The notes under the pieces: model-generated
What the model saw: only the letters and a program-made list of their open reading frames with translations
Told to the model about the DNA's origin: nothing
Database searches by the model: none
NCBI GenBank assembly: GCA_013400975.1
Contig: WBMZ01004651.1
Location: 1-64,000 of the forward strand
DNA length: 64,000 nucleotides
Direction of reading: 5' to 3'
Source of the DNA: Atrichornis clamosus
Lineage: Eukaryota; Chordata; Aves; Passeriformes; Menuridae
In this document: positions 12,316 through 23,621 of the stretch, in pieces
Numbering within the stretch: the stretch's first letter is position 1
Layout: every line of letters starts with the position of its first letter
Position numbers and translations under genes: made by a program

Positions 12316-15300
12316 CCAGAGTGGTTTCCAGATAAAATCCTGTTGGGAATTGTGCAAGGATGTGGAGCTGCCCGTGTCATGCTCTGAGTCAGGAGAGAGG
12401 GAACTCAGGCTTGGCACTCGGGGTGAGATTTTGGGCTGTGATAAAAACAGCCTTTCCCTGAAAAACGTGGCTGCTCTGGGTATTCCTTCCTGGCCGAGCC
12501 CCTCATCTCTGGAATGGTGCAAGTTAAGGCTGGTTTTCCTGGGTTTTCCACAGAAACGTGGAAATAACACAGGAAAAAATATGGAATTCTGTGTGGCTCT
12601 GCCTGTCAAACGAGGCTCACACGATAGGGGCAAGTTATCACAAAGTTTCATGTTACATAGTGAAGGAATTATGTAATTTCCTTGGAATAATTAGCTAATT
12701 GGCTGACAGAAAGGCCAGTCTGTGCAGCTCTGCACAGCTGCAAGCTCTGAGGTTTCCAACAACTGGAAATTCAGCCACTGGAGCTGCTGAGAAATGAATT
12801 TATTGGAGTTAGGTGTGCTAAGCATTGGCACCAAAATTGCGGGATATTCTCACCCAAGGTCTGCGGGGCCCAGAAAAACCTTTCCACGGATACTCTGAGG
12901 CCACAAAGTGCTTTTATCCAAGAGAAATGTGGATATTCACCACAAACTACCCCTGTCCCTGGCAGATTTGAGCTGGTCAGTGAACACCTGGTGCAGCTGG
13001 ACCGCATGGCAGAGGAATCCATCACCTTTCTGTATGGCATCAACACCTCAGCCAGCTTATTCCACATGAACGACAGGAATATCCACGTCCAAGGCTTGTC
13101 CAACGTGGGCAACCTCAGCAGGTCGGGCTTCAAGCTGAGCCAAAACTTCTCCCTGGTGAGGATGTCTGACCTCAGGTCGGGGAAGAAACATTCCAGCGTG
13201 GGCTTCAGGCTGGTGAGTGGTGGCTGCAGATTCAACCAACAAGGCCTGGCTGCTCCCTCAGGGGCAGGGGGAGCCTCCCAGCAGGGCAGGATGGGGATTC
13301 ACCCCAAAATATCGGAGCTGGGGGAGCTCTCAGGTGGTGCCCAGGTCCAGCTCACGAGGGAAGGCCGTGGTGCTGGGGCAGCTTTGGGATCAGGCCGAGA
13401 CATGGGGCATCCCCAGAGGCTGTGGGGAGGCAGCAGCTCTGCCCCACAGCCCAAAGAGGGGCTGGGACCCCCATCTGGCCTTAAATTTGCTCCTGGACCT
13501 GGGGCAGAGGGTGAGGGTGGCTCCGGGTGAGGCTGCTTGGGGCCATTAAGGTGCATTTAAAGCAAAACCAACAAAGAGAGTGAAAAAGTCGTTTTAGAGC
13601 CGGGTAGTGACAGACTGGGGGATATTTTGGGACAGTCCATCCATCCCTGCCTCGTTCCATCCCTGTTCCATCCACTCCACCAGTTTATGCTGATTGCAAG
13701 GGTTGTTGTGAAGTGAAACCACAGCAACACCAATGAGCTGACACAGCCCCCCCTCCCCAACCTGGAAAATCCTTCTGGCAGTGACCAAATCCATCAGGGA
13801 ATGGTGGCAGCAGGATGTGGAAATTCCTTCTGAAAAGACACAGAAATATTTACTTACAAAGATAGGGATTTAGGTGATTTCTATGGATTTCTAGGTGATC
13901 CTAGAAATAACAACGTGCAGGGTCCCCTCGGTGTGTAAAACGCTGTGGCACTGGAAACGCTGCAGATAAAAACCAGTAAAGCAGCAGAACCTAAAGAGGA
14001 TGGACACAATAAAGGTGTGACTGCGACCTTGGAGAAAAAATGCAAATCCTTCAGATTATTCCTATCAGGGCCTTGCGTGGGGCAGATCTGGGAACAGGAG
14101 CTGGCAGTGCTGTGGCTGGGAAGAGCAGCAGTTTTTCGGGGTGGTTTTGTCCTCCTGCCCTGTGCCGGAGTCCTTCAGCAGGCAAACTTTCACCAGGCCC
14201 CGTGGGTGTTCCCCTGAGTAAGAACAGGGAAAGCATCTCTGGACTCATGAGTCATGAATTCCCACCAGCCCTGTCATCCCTGCTCCCAAGGTCCTTGTTT
14301 GTTCTGCTCCCTCCTCCTGCCTCTCTGCCCCTGCCCTCCTCCCCCTGAGACGGAGCAGCTCCACGGAGAGAAGTTCCAACCTCAGGCAGCAAAACGATCA
14401 GAGACTTCACCTGCTGGGAAAACAGGGATTCCCCTCAGCCCTGTGTCCTTCTCCCTGCCAACTGCCACCCTCGGACTGAGTGTCTCCCTCTCTCCCTCCC
14501 TCCCAGTGCAATGCCACGGGTGGGAATTGCTTCTACAAGACCTATTCCTCGGGGATGGATGCCATCCTGGAGTGGTACAGGTTCCACTACATGAACATCA
14601 TGTCCCAGCTCCCCGTCATCATCAACATCTCTGACCACGAGGAGCAGATAGAGGACATGGTTTACTCCTGCCAGTATGATGGGGAGCCCTGCAGACCCAG
14701 GTGTGTTCCTTTGGGATTTTCCTCCCGGGAATTCACAGCTCTTTCCCGTTTTCCCTCCTCTGCGCGCGCAGGCAGAGCACAGAATTAATTGCCATGCTCC
14801 TCGTTAAAGCCCAGCGCCCTCTCTCTTGATTTCAGTGATTATGTTCACTTCCACCACCCAGTCTTTGGGAGCTGCTACACTTTCAACAGCAAGGGAACAG
14901 ATCCCTTTTGGACAGCCACAAAACCAGGAATTCCTTACGGTGAGTTATTTGCCGAAGGGTGGGGGAAAAGGGCTCAAATTCGTGTAATTTAGCTGTGGAT
15001 TAAATATGTCTCCTTGTCATGATTTACTGATATATTCAGGCCTCTCTTTTAGGCCTGTAGCACAAATGATCTGCTTGCCACTTTAATGTGACAGCCAAGC
15101 CAGCCACAGTTCCAAGTTTTAACTTATAAAAGCAGAATATTCTTTTGTTTTCGAGCAGAATATTCGTACAGAATATTGTGGTGCTTTTGCGGGTTTGGGA
15201 TGGGCTGGTGCCACCTGGCCACTGTGCAGGTGTCTGAGGACAAGGAGTGGCCCCTCTGGGAGCTGAGACGTGAATTTGATCAGTGCTGAGAGCTCAGCGT

Positions 15301-18300
15301 GTCTGGGTGCTTTTATCTCCCCCCCAAACCCAGTTGTCCCACCCTTGCCTTTCCTTGCCTCCCAGGCCTGTCCCTGATCCTGCGGGCAGAGCAGAAGGAT
15401 CACATCCCTCTCCTGTCCACCGTGGCCGGGGTGAAGGTGATGATCCACAACCACAACCAGACCCCGTTCCTGGAGCACGAGGGCTTTGACATCAGGCCGG
15501 GGATTGCCACCACCATTGGCATCCAGCAGGTTGGGCCCTGCCCCAGGGCTCGGGGTCACCTGGTGTGCACTTCACAGCCCCCTCTCCTCCCTCCTCTGTG
15601 CCCAGCTCAAAATAAAATGCTCCCAAGAGTGGCCTTTTGGTTCTCACCCCCTTGGAGCCTGGTTTGGTCCACACTGGAGGCTCCTGCCGCTCCCAAACCC
15701 CATTCCAGCCCTGCACAGGGGCTGAGGGGTGAGGTCCAACACTCGGGGGTGATTGATTCTGGCAGGGTGAGCTGCTGCTTGGCAGCTGAGCCTCAGTGCC
15801 TGGGTCGGGTTGGATTTTAGGGAAAGGTTCTTCCCCCAGAGGGTGGCCACCTTCCCAAGGCTGCCAGAGCTCCAGGAGTGTTCGGACAACGCTCCCAGGG
15901 ATGCAGAGGGTGGGATGGTTGGGGGGTCTGTGCAGGGCCTGGGGTTGGACTGGGTGATCCTGTGGGTCCCTCCCAACACCCTGTGATTCCCTGACCACCC
16001 CCTGCCCTCTCCCACCTTTCCCTGCCCCTCCCTGTGTTTCACATCAAAGTCCAGCTCTGCTGCTCCTTTATATCCCTGCTCTTCCTGCCCTTCCCTGCTC
16101 CATCCTGGGTGCTGCAGGCTGCCTCCAATTAACACTGCTAATCACTCAGGGCTCTTTTCTGTGTCCACAGGACGAGGTCAATCGCCTGGGCGGCAATTAT
16201 GGGAAATGCACAACTAATGGGGATGATGTGAACGTGAAACTGCTGTACAACAACTCCTACACCCTGCAGGTACTGCCAGAGCCCTGGCTCAGGCCCCAGG
16301 TTACTCCAGCCCAGCTCATCCGGGCTGGGTGAGTAGCAAACAGCTCACACCTTCCTCTCCAGGGAGCTCTCCTGAATCAGCAGGTTCGTGGTTGGAGAGA
16401 GGAGAGATTCCTGCTCCCGACCAGGGTGTTATCCCTTGGATTGGGTTGGGTTATCACACACACCCCAGTGCCAGCCCCTGGGGTTCCTCTGGCACAGGGG
16501 CAGCAGGCAGGGAGCCAGCCAGGGCAGCTGGGCTGTTCTGGGGGGACTCTCTCGGGCCACCAGGCCTTCCTTTGTGTCAGGAGTTTTTTGGGACGTTTAA
16601 CTGAGCTGTCACTGGGCATCCTGGAAAAGGGAGCTGGGAAAATTCTCTCTCGCTGATTCCAGCAGTGTTTTCAGAGGAAAAGTCAAGGAATGAGGAGTGG
16701 AAACCTTTTCCATCATCGTGGCTGGTGCCTTTCTGCAGTAACAAAATCTGTGCCTTGTCACCGAAGAGATTTGGTGCACCTGCATCCTACAGAGATTCGG
16801 AATTTTTTTTGGCTTATCCAATATTTTCTTGCCTTCTTTCTCTTCCAGGCTTGCCTGCATTCCTGCTTCCAGCACATCATGGTTCAGGAGTGTGGCTGTG
16901 GTTACTACTACTACCCCCTGCCTCCTGGGGCTGAGTACTGTGACTACAACAAGCAGCCTGCCTGGGGTAAGAGCCGGGGCCTGCTGCCTTGTCCTTGGAG
17001 AAGGGAACACCTTCCTGCAGCCCTCCCTGCTGCTGGGATTCCCTCAATCCCTCCTCCTTCGTGCCCGTGCTCTGCTGAATCCACCCTCACGTGGATTCAT
17101 GGAATCACAGAATACCCAGAGCTGGAAGGGAGCCACAGGGAGCGTCCAGCCCAGCTCCTGGCCCTGCCCAGGGCACCCCAGCAATCCCATCCTGTGCCTG
17201 GGAGTGTTGTCCAAGGGCTCCTGGAATCCCTGAGTCCAGCTGGATGACAGGCATTTTCTGGGAATGGCATGGATATCAGGTTGTGCTTAAAAATCCTGAT
17301 TGAGGATAATGATCTAAACTCTTCCATCTCCTCAACACTGGTGGCTGAGCTGGTGTAGGAAATAGAGGGATGAAATTCCTCCCTGTGAGGGTGGGGAGGC
17401 CCTGGAATGGAATTCCCACAGAAGCTGTGGCTGCCCCATCCCTGGAAGTGCCCAAGGCCGGGCTGGCCGGGGCTTGGAGCAGCCTGGGCTGGTGGGAGGT
17501 GTCCCAAGGGGTGAGAACTCAATTTTCAGACCCCTTCCCACCCAAACCATTCTGTGATTTTTATGGTTCTGAGCTCTAAATTCTGCTTATGACTCTGAAG
17601 CTCTGAATAAACCCTCTCTGTCCCCCTGGGGAAGGGCCCTGCACTGCCCTCAGCTGCTGCGTGTGCCCCTCTGGAACCATTCCAAAGGGCTGAGCCTGTT
17701 CCTCCCATTCCTTTCTCCAGGTCACTGCTTCTACCAGCTCTACAACAGGCTCAGGAATCACCACCTGAATTGTTTTGACCAGTGCCCCAAGCCGTGCAGG
17801 TAAGTCCCAAAAGCAGAGCTCAACAAATTCCAGCTGGAAAGGGGGAAACCACACCAGGGAATTTAGCGGAAAATTCCTGGATCAGCTGGCTTTGAGAGAG
17901 ATTTCAGTTTGATGCTTGAACCCCAATGCTGAGAAAGCAAAGGGAAAAAAAAGAGAAGGATGAGAGCTTTAAATAAATTAAAGAAGAACTTAATGTGCCC
18001 ATGACAGCAGCGAGGGGAGATTGTTTAAATCACACTGAGATGTTTTGTTAGGCCCGAGCCAAACTTTGTGTCGTTTTTCACCCTGGGTTATTTCATTGTC
18101 ACCTTTTTTTTACTGTGGGACAGTTTCAAAAGGGAAAGGTGATTTTAAAGCAAAATATCAAATGCTTTCGTTTTGGATGCATCCAAGAGAAGTCGTCAGG
18201 ATTCTGAAGCCATTCCAGCTTTCCTCCTGACCTGAACACTTCTCAGGTTTTATGTTGTGAGCTGGCTTAGGAAGCTTTTCCCAAGGGCTGCCCTTGGGGC

Positions 18301-20313
18301 AAGCAGGATTGTGAAACTCCTTCATGCCAAGATGATCCTGGTCAGAATCCCTGGTTTTCCTCTCCTCAGGGAATCCCTGTACAAGGTGTCAGCTGGGACA
18401 GCGAAGTGGCCCTCAGCCAAGTCTCAGGTACTGCACAGACACCCCTTGTCCACAAACTGCCCCAAAACCTGGGCCCAGGGAGTGCTCCTGGACTGGAAAA
18501 GCAGGATGTGATCCCAGAATGGTTTGGGGAGGGTTTGGGAGGGACCTTGAAGCTCATTCGATCCCAGCCCTGCCTTGGGAAGGGACACCTCCCCTCCGAG
18601 CTGCTGCACTGAGCTGCGGGAGAGGTTCATTCCTGCTCTCATTCCCTGCTCTCGTTCCCTGGGACCTCGAACAATCCACTGAGAGCCTCCGTTCCCACCT
18701 CCCTGCTGGAGTTCATGGCTCTGCTCCCCGCGGGAGCTGTGCTGGGACTCTCTGTGAGGTGCTGCAGTGGAAACGCCGACCACCAGTGCCCAGGTCATTA
18801 ACTCCTGCAGGTGATAATGGAGCTGTAAAAACAACCTTTGAAGGAGGAAATTCTTTGCTGGGGTTGCCATTAAAGGCAGAATTGAAGAACCAGAATGTTG
18901 TGCACGCCTCAAACCTCGGTTTTTCCTTGATTTTCTGGCAAATATTGCAGGGATGTGACAGCTGTCACTTCATGTTATAAATCTATCAATTGCAGCCTTT
19001 TCTGTTGCTCACAATTGCCACTTTATGGCTTAAAATCTGCTTTTTAAAGGTGTTAAACACAGCAGGACTCCCGAGGCAGGATCCCAATCACAAACAATCC
19101 AATCTCAAACAATCCAGTCACAAACATCCCAATCACAAACATTCCAATCACAAACAATCCAATCACAAACATTCCAACCACAAACAATCCAATCACAAAC
19201 ATTCTAATCACAAATATTCCAATCACAAACAATCCAATCACAAACAATCCAGTCACAAACATCCCAATCACCAAAACCTCTCTGCTGCAGGACTGGGTCC
19301 GCCAGGCTCTGAGGCACCAGAATGGATACAACTCCACCAGCAACAGGTAAAACCATGGATTCACTCCTCATCCTTGCAGATTGTTGGACTGGAAAGGGAG
19401 GGCAGGACAAAGAAAGGGGCAGGGTCACGCCAGAGACTTCCACATTTCCCTCACAACGCTGTAAAATTCTGTGACCTTTTCCCAAGGATAAGCACCCTCA
19501 GGAATGAAGTTTGGGTGGGTGGGGAAAGCTCTTTTTCCCCAGCAACCAGCAGCAAGCCCCAGAGCAGCGGGGCAGGGCCAGGTGATGTCCCCCAGGGCCC
19601 ACTGCTCCCTCTGTCCCTGCAGGAAGGACATTGCCAAGGTGACCATCTTCTACCAGCAGCTCAACTACCAGGCTGTCAACGAGTCTCCTCTGCTCTCAGT
19701 AGGTTCCACCTCACAGAACGCTGTCCCCTGGTGTTATCCGGGGGGGCTGGGATGGCTGGTTGTTGTCTGAGGGGGGGTTGTTGTCCAGGTTGGGATTGTT
19801 CTCCTTAAGGAACAGAGGGAAATTTCAGTTTTACACAATCCCACAAATCCCTCCCTGGGTGGCAGCAGCAAAGCTCCTTCTCCCAGAGCGCTGCTGTGCC
19901 TGAAATCCACAACCCTCTGGCTCTTTTCCCAGGAAAACCTCCTGCTGTCCAGCATGGGGAGCCAGTGGAGCCTCTGGTTTGGCTCCTCGGTGCTGTCCGT
20001 GGTGGAGATGTTTGAGCTGCTCGTCGACACCTTGGTCCTGTCCCTCCTCTTCTGCTACCAAAGGCTCAGGGCCACCAAAACCTTGAGAGTGGCTCCCAGC
20101 CCCAGCATCCCCAGCGTGAGCCTGGCCCTGGAGAACTACAGGATGGTGCAGGAAGAGCCTGGGAAGGGGCAGGGTTGTGCCCAGCCCTCTGGAGCGGCCG
20201 CTGCCCTGCAGCTCCCCGGAGAGGTGGAAGGGCCCCAGCAGTGCCCAGAGGTGCTGCTGGATGGGTTTGGGTGCGCAGAGGACGAGGATTTGGGAGAGGG
20301 AACGAAGAGCTGA
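11867..20313 (+). CDS. SCNN1D: SCNN1D, epithelial sodium channel delta subunit (12 coding exons)
   Basis: This is a pore-forming subunit of the amiloride-sensitive ENaC/degenerin channel, carrying Na+ across the plasma membrane, normally with beta and gamma subunits. The join is 11867-12183, 12966-13212, 14507-14700, 14836-14939, 15366-15529, 16171-16269, 16849-16966, 17721-17799, 18370-18427, 19291-19346, 19623-19698, 19933-20313. All introns are GT-AG and all phases close, giving 630 aa, the usual ENaC length. Visible motifs: gating His-Gly at residues 36-37, TM1 at about 51-73, post-TM1 FPAITICN at 94-101, the Cys-rich extracellular domain with [11 protein letters not shown] (390-400), pre-TM2 and TM2 at about 507-545, and the G-S-S selectivity filter at 521-523. 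I see no RXXR furin site in the finger region and no PPxY (NEDD4L) motif in the tail. Delta rather than alpha is chosen from these absences and from ACAP3 next door. No frameshift or stop interrupts it. Confidence 0.95.
12285..12316. repeat. (GTT)10 microsatellite in SCNN1D intron 1
   Basis: An uninterrupted run of about ten GTT triplets, about 100 bp after the exon 1 donor. Confidence 0.95.
12966..13212 (+). CDS. SCNN1D: SCNN1D coding exon 2
   Basis: Starts [14 protein letters not shown] and ends VGFRL; donor CTG|GTGAGT, phase 0. It covers the finger-region start, where alpha and gamma carry furin sites. The basic stretch RSGKKHSS here lacks a canonical RXXR. Confidence 0.93.
14507..14700 (+). 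CDS. SCNN1D: SCNN1D coding exon 3
   Basis: Begins [16 protein letters not shown], a conserved ENaC block, and runs to PCRP. Acceptor TCCCAG, donor CAG|GTGTGT, phase 2. Confidence 0.94.
14836..14939 (+). CDS. SCNN1D: SCNN1D coding exon 4
   Basis: Encodes the conserved FGSCYTFNS palm segment. Acceptor ATTTCAG, donor ACG|GTGAGT, phase 1. Confidence 0.94.
15366..15529 (+). CDS. SCNN1D: SCNN1D coding exon 5
   Basis: Encodes [10 protein letters not shown] followed by GVKVMIHN and the [12 protein letters not shown] end, all conserved ENaC extracellular motifs. Donor CAG|GTTGGG, phase 0. Confidence 0.94.
15795..15995 (+). mobile_element. CR1 LINE 3' end (second subfamily type)
   Basis: Sense CR1 of the type with GGTTGGATTTTAGGGAAAGG, CCCAGAGGGTGGCC, TCGGACAACGCTCCCAGG, and the end GTTGGACTGGGTGATCCTG then GTGGGTCCCTCCCAACACCC. 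It differs from the 605-828 type. It lies in SCNN1D intron 5. Confidence 0.9.
16171..16269 (+). CDS. SCNN1D: SCNN1D coding exon 6
   Basis: 33 codons from [14 protein letters not shown] to NSYTLQ. Donor CAG|GTACTG, phase 0. Confidence 0.94.
16849..16966 (+). CDS. SCNN1D: SCNN1D coding exon 7
   Basis: Carries the thumb-domain cysteines: [19 protein letters not shown] and EYCDY, a signature shared by all ENaC subunits. Donor GGG|GTAAGA, phase 1. Confidence 0.95.
17097..17245 (-). mobile_element. CR1 LINE 3' fragment
   Basis: Antisense CR1 starting TCATGGAATCACAGAATACC and continuing AGAGCTGGAAGGGAGCC. In SCNN1D intron 7. Confidence 0.8.
17365..17565 (+). mobile_element. CR1 LINE 3' end
   Basis: Sense CR1 with CTCCCTGTGAGGGTGGGGAG, CATCCCTGGAAGTGCCC and the end CACCCAAACCATTCTGTGAT. 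It lies head-to-head with the fragment at 17097 in SCNN1D intron 7. Confidence 0.9.
17721..17799 (+). CDS. SCNN1D: SCNN1D coding exon 8
   Basis: Encodes [11 protein letters not shown] and [10 protein letters not shown], with conserved Cys spacing. Donor CAG|GTAAGT, phase 2. Confidence 0.94.
18370..18427 (+). CDS. SCNN1D: SCNN1D coding exon 9
   Basis: Encodes [19 protein letters not shown], the conserved aromatic-WPS motif near the end of the thumb. Acceptor CTCCTCAG, donor CAG|GTACTG, phase 0. Confidence 0.94.
18505..18605 (-). mobile_element. CR1 LINE 3' fragment
   Basis: Antisense CR1: GATCCCAGAATGGTTTGGGG, then GGGAGGGACCTTGAAGCTC. It starts about 80 bp after the SCNN1D exon 9 donor. Confidence 0.8.
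19076..19275. repeat. 15-bp minisatellite in SCNN1D intron 9
   Basis: About 13 copies of AATCACAAACAWTCC (W is A or T), varying mainly at one or two positions, ending just before the exon 10 acceptor. Because 15 is a multiple of 3, a repetitive frame (Asn-His-Lys-Gln-Ser) stays open, which is not a protein. Confidence 0.95.
19291..19346 (+). CDS. SCNN1D: SCNN1D coding exon 10
   Basis: Encodes [18 protein letters not shown]. Its acceptor CTGCTGCAG lies only about 20 bp after the 15-bp minisatellite in the preceding intron. Phase 2 donor. Confidence 0.92.
19623..19698 (+). CDS. SCNN1D: SCNN1D coding exon 11
   Basis: Encodes [19 protein letters not shown] and NESPLLS, the wrist and beta strand before TM2. 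Donor TCA|GTAGGT is weaker than the others but keeps phase 0. Confidence 0.93.
19933..20313 (+). CDS. SCNN1D: SCNN1D terminal coding exon (TM2 and tail)
   Basis: Encodes pre-TM2 [19 protein letters not shown] with the G-S-S filter, TM2, and a cytoplasmic tail of about 80 aa ending GEGTKS before TGA at 20311-20313. The tail is Pro/Gly/Glu-rich and has no PPxY. Confidence 0.95.
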   Translation, partial: ENLLLSSMGSQWSLWFGSSVLSVVEMFELLVDTLVLSLLFCYQRLRATKTLRVAPSPSIPSVSLALENYRMVQEEPGKGQGCAQPSGAAAALQLPGEVEGPQQCPEVLLDGFGCAEDEDLGEGTKS

Positions 20314-20674
20314 GGGGGTGTTTGTGTGCGTGGAGAAGTTGGGAGGCTTGGAATTCACCAAGGTGCCAGGGATGCCCTGGATCCGCACCTGGGAGCGTGG
20401 CAATCCTCCCCCGGCCCGCTGCAGGTTCATGGTGGGCATCCCTGTGTCCTGGATCCAGGGCTGTGGGATCCCGAGGGGTGTCTGGGGAGGGGGGGCTGCA
20501 CTTCTGCTCCTGGCAGAGGCCTGGAGCCCTCAGCAAAGCCGGGCAAAGCTTTAATTTGTGAAGCCTGGGGAGAAGAGCGGCCTGGGGCTCCAGACAGGCC
20601 CAGCCACGCTTCACAGACCTGGAGAAGCCAGCCTGGCTGTCCGTGGGGAGAATCCAAGGATCGTGTGGCACAGT

Positions 20675-20742
20675 GGAAGCAGGGTTGGGATGAGATGAGC
20701 TCTGAGGCCCCTTCCAACCCAAACCATTCCCTGGGGTTCCCG
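20675..20742 (+). mobile_element. CR1 LINE 3' terminal fragment
   Basis: Sense CR1 terminus with GGGATGAGATGAGCTCTGAGG and CTTCCAACCCAAACCATTCC, embedded in the SCNN1D 3' UTR. Confidence 0.7.
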
Positions 20743-21183
20743 TCCTGAGGGGCACAGAGCAGGAGGAGGCCCTGATTCCAGCCCGAATTCCCAGACACCT
20801 CCTGTCCTCAGCTTCTCCCGCTGCACTGGGAGGCCAAGGCACAGGATGAGCTGGGATGCTTTTAGACTGACCCCGCGTTACTTCCAAGGGCTCTGACCCT
20901 CTCAGAGGGAAATAAAGACAAGAAATGGGGTTGAGAACTTCTTCTCAGTGCCAGGAAAAGCGTCTGATGGATGTGGGGGGTGAAACAATGCTGCGTTTTT
21001 GTTGCAGTGAATTTATCCACAGAGACGATGTTGATATTTGACAGTAACTTATCTGTACATAAAATAGGTTTATTTTTGATGGTGGCCTTTGCACAGGAGC
21101 ATTTTACTCTGTTCAAACCTGGTTTATGACTCGCTGCAGAGAACAAGAAACCCTCAAGCTTTGTTTTTTTAACTTTTTTAAAT

Positions 21184-21189
21184 AATAAA
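21184..21189 (+). terminator. SCNN1D: SCNN1D poly(A) signal AATAAA
   Basis: AATAAA within an A/T-rich context after a T-rich run (21162-21179), 870 bp past the stop. GT-rich sequence follows at 21205-21230. Confidence 0.6.
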
Positions 21190-21863
21190 ATGCTCTGAAC
21201 GCAGGCTTGGACTGGGGACTCTGTGTTGCCTTCAGCTGATATTTGGGTTCATTGCTGCCTAATTATCCTTTCTAAACATCTAAAATGTATAAATGCTTAA
21301 ATACATAAAGCCAAATTATGAGTTTTGGTTCCAGACATAGAAGTGGGAGCCTCACAGCCCCTCAGCATCTCTGGAAGCCAAGCACCAACCTCCTTCTGAG
21401 TCTTAATTTCTTCCTTGATTTGCTGAATACTGGTCTTAAAGCACCAAAAAATAAATCCCTGCATCATGGAATTTAATTTCCAGGGGGAAATTTGGGGGCA
21501 GAGGATCAAATCCTCTGTCCAGGACCACGGGTCAGGCGGCGAAATCCCACAGGAGGGACGTGGCAGCTCAGGACAGGGATGGGAAAATCGGCCACTTTTA
21601 ATGGAATAAAAAGTTTCTGAGATTGTGGGAACATAAACAACCAGTCTGGAGGTAGCTTAGAGCACTCTTAGCTGAGGGTAGGGCCTAATTTTGAGCTCTG
21701 TAGGTTCCTCTTTATTACAGAGCACCCCAGGGCTGGCTGGGGTTGGGAAATCAGCCCCACAAATTCTGCTCGAGGGTCACCACTGAAATACCTGCCCCAA
21801 GAGCAGCTCTGGCACCCGAGCTGGGCACTCGCAGCAACAATCCAGGCACAAAGAGGGGGCAGT

Positions 21864-21969
21864 GGCACTCGGGATCACACAGGGGTGCCAGGGGGAGGGA
21901 TGAATCCAGAATCCCTGGCACTCAGGATCACACAGGGGTGCCAGGGGGAGGGATGAATCCAGAATCCCA
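21864..21969. repeat. 53-bp tandem duplication
   Basis: Two near-identical copies of a unit with GGATCACACAGGGGTGCCAG and GGGGGAGGGATGAATCCAG, at 53-bp spacing. Confidence 0.92.
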
Positions 21970-23173
21970 GGCTTTTCAGAGCTGCTTGGAGCAGGTGAAA
22001 CATCAGCAAAACCAGGCTCAGCCCCCAGGGGAAGGCACGGAGTTCGGGTGGCCCCGGCAGTGCTCCCCGGGCAGGAAGGATGCCAGCGCTGTGCTGCAAT
22101 TCCGGGGGTAATTAAGCACCCGTTAATGACATCCCCGCTCCCACATTTGCTCTGGATGTTCTGGGGCAGTTTCCGCCACGGGCTGAGCTCATTTTTCACC
22201 TGAGGATGAACCCACGTAGCCACAGGGGGAAAGATAAAGGAAATATTTGTCGCACAGAGCGGCTGTGCCCCTGTTTGACTCACAGGAAGTGTCACCGGCA
22301 GGCAGCAGGACGGGGAATCGCCGGGACCTGCTGCCAGGAGCCTGCTGTCGGTAAAATCATGGATAAGCCCCTGGTCAGCAGATCCCTGATCCTCACTGAA
22401 GTGTTTGTTACGTTATTAGTCCAATTGTAAGACTCCTGCTGTTGTAATAAAATATAAATCCCAGATTTTTAAGCATTTCATTCTCATTAATTAAGGGAAA
22501 GGAGTCCGTCTTGTTCTGCAATCACATTTCACTCTTCAGGGTGTTTATCCTCGGGGTGTTGTTTGAGCCCAGAGTGTCCATTTTAGCCAGGAAAATACAG
22601 CAGTGAAATAAATGGGAAGGGGGCAGTGGGAATCAGAAAGGGGGTGGGAGCAAGCCAGGTGTCTCCCCAACCCCCTGCTTATAAATTTAATTAATATCAT
22701 GCAGCTCTCCTTCCATAAATGCCCTAAAAATGACTGCAATGCTCCCGATTTCAAGATATTCATCCTACTTAACTCCTGCACTGAGTCTTCTTGAATTCAA
22801 GAATTGGGATCTATTTGTCCTTCCATGGGAAAAGCAGAGGTTATTCCCCAAATCTTCCTCCCCTGCCTTTGTTCTCCACGCTGGGGAGGACAGAAATCAC
22901 AAGGCCAGCCAGTTGGGGTTGGGTTTTCGGGTTTTTTTTCCTTCTTATTTTATTTTTTTCTGCCACAGACACACAGGGTGGGAGGGATTGCACTGTGTGG
23001 GGGAGGGTGGAGAAGGAGGATTTTTGTTTTCTCTTTCCATGTAGTGCAAGGTCTCCTGTGCCAGGCCAGAGCTTGGGATCAAGCACTGAGAGATTCAGGA
23101 GCCATGAACGGGTGGGACGGGGCAGGGGGGGGACCTGAGCCTGTCCCTTTTGTCCCAGCCTTCCTCCTGGAAT

Positions 23174-23198
23174 CACATCATCATCATCATCATCATCA
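23174..23198. repeat. (ATC)n microsatellite
   Basis: About eight uninterrupted ATC triplets. Confidence 0.9.
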
Positions 23199-23386
23199 CC
23201 AGACAGTCACAGAAACCCCAATTAAAAAAAGCAGAGTATTTATGTGCCAGTCCCTGCCACACAGGAGGGGTGCAGAGGAGAAGGAAAACAGGATAAAAAG
23301 GGATGATTTCGAGATCCAGGTAATGCAGGCAGCAAGGCAAGAGACCCCACAGCAATAAACCAAGCAGAGAAGGAGGAGGGAAGGAG

Positions 23387-23404
23387 TTTATTCAGATTTT
23401 TATT
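23387..23404 (-). terminator. ACAP3: Tandem poly(A) signals on the - strand
   Basis: Two AATAAA hexamers on the - strand (complement of 23387-23392 and 23399-23404), preceded by UTR-like AT-rich sequence and followed by T/G/C-rich sequence. They are the best candidate for the distal ACAP3 3' end. That would give a 3' UTR of about 6.4 kb, long but not exceptional. Confidence 0.4.
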
Positions 23405-23621
23405 AACAGTGCTTCAAGAGACCATAGAAGAGAAGGGAGAAGGTGGTGGGGAAAGGCAGACACCACAGCAACAGCTTTAAAATTGTACAAAGGTCATAAT
23501 ATACAGAATAAGTGGTTCCAGAGGGACAGCCAGCACGGGCTGTGGGGGACAGGGGACTTAAAAAACCTGGTACAAAGTGGTGCTGGAAGCAGGCAGGTGA
23601 GGGAAGGGAGGAGGTGAGTAG

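Larger units (their letters stand above)
20314..21205 (+). other. SCNN1D: SCNN1D 3' UTR (predicted)
   Basis: From the stop codon to about 15 bp beyond the best poly(A) signal. It contains a CR1 remnant (20675-20742) and, from 20985, an AT-rich segment that looks like a genuine UTR end. An earlier AATAAA at about 20910 is a possible alternative site. Confidence 0.6.
21206..23380. other. Convergent intergenic spacer
   Basis: Lies between the 3' ends of SCNN1D (+) and ACAP3 (-). No exon recognised. It holds a 53-bp tandem duplication (21864-21969), AT-rich DNA at 22390-22500, and a CAT microsatellite (23174-23198). Confidence 0.55.

Noticed and set aside
18990..19808. 272-codon + strand ORF with Asn-His-Lys-Gln-Ser repeats
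   Set aside because: Product of the 15-bp intronic minisatellite, which keeps frame; it contains the true SCNN1D exons 10 and 11 read in the wrong frames.
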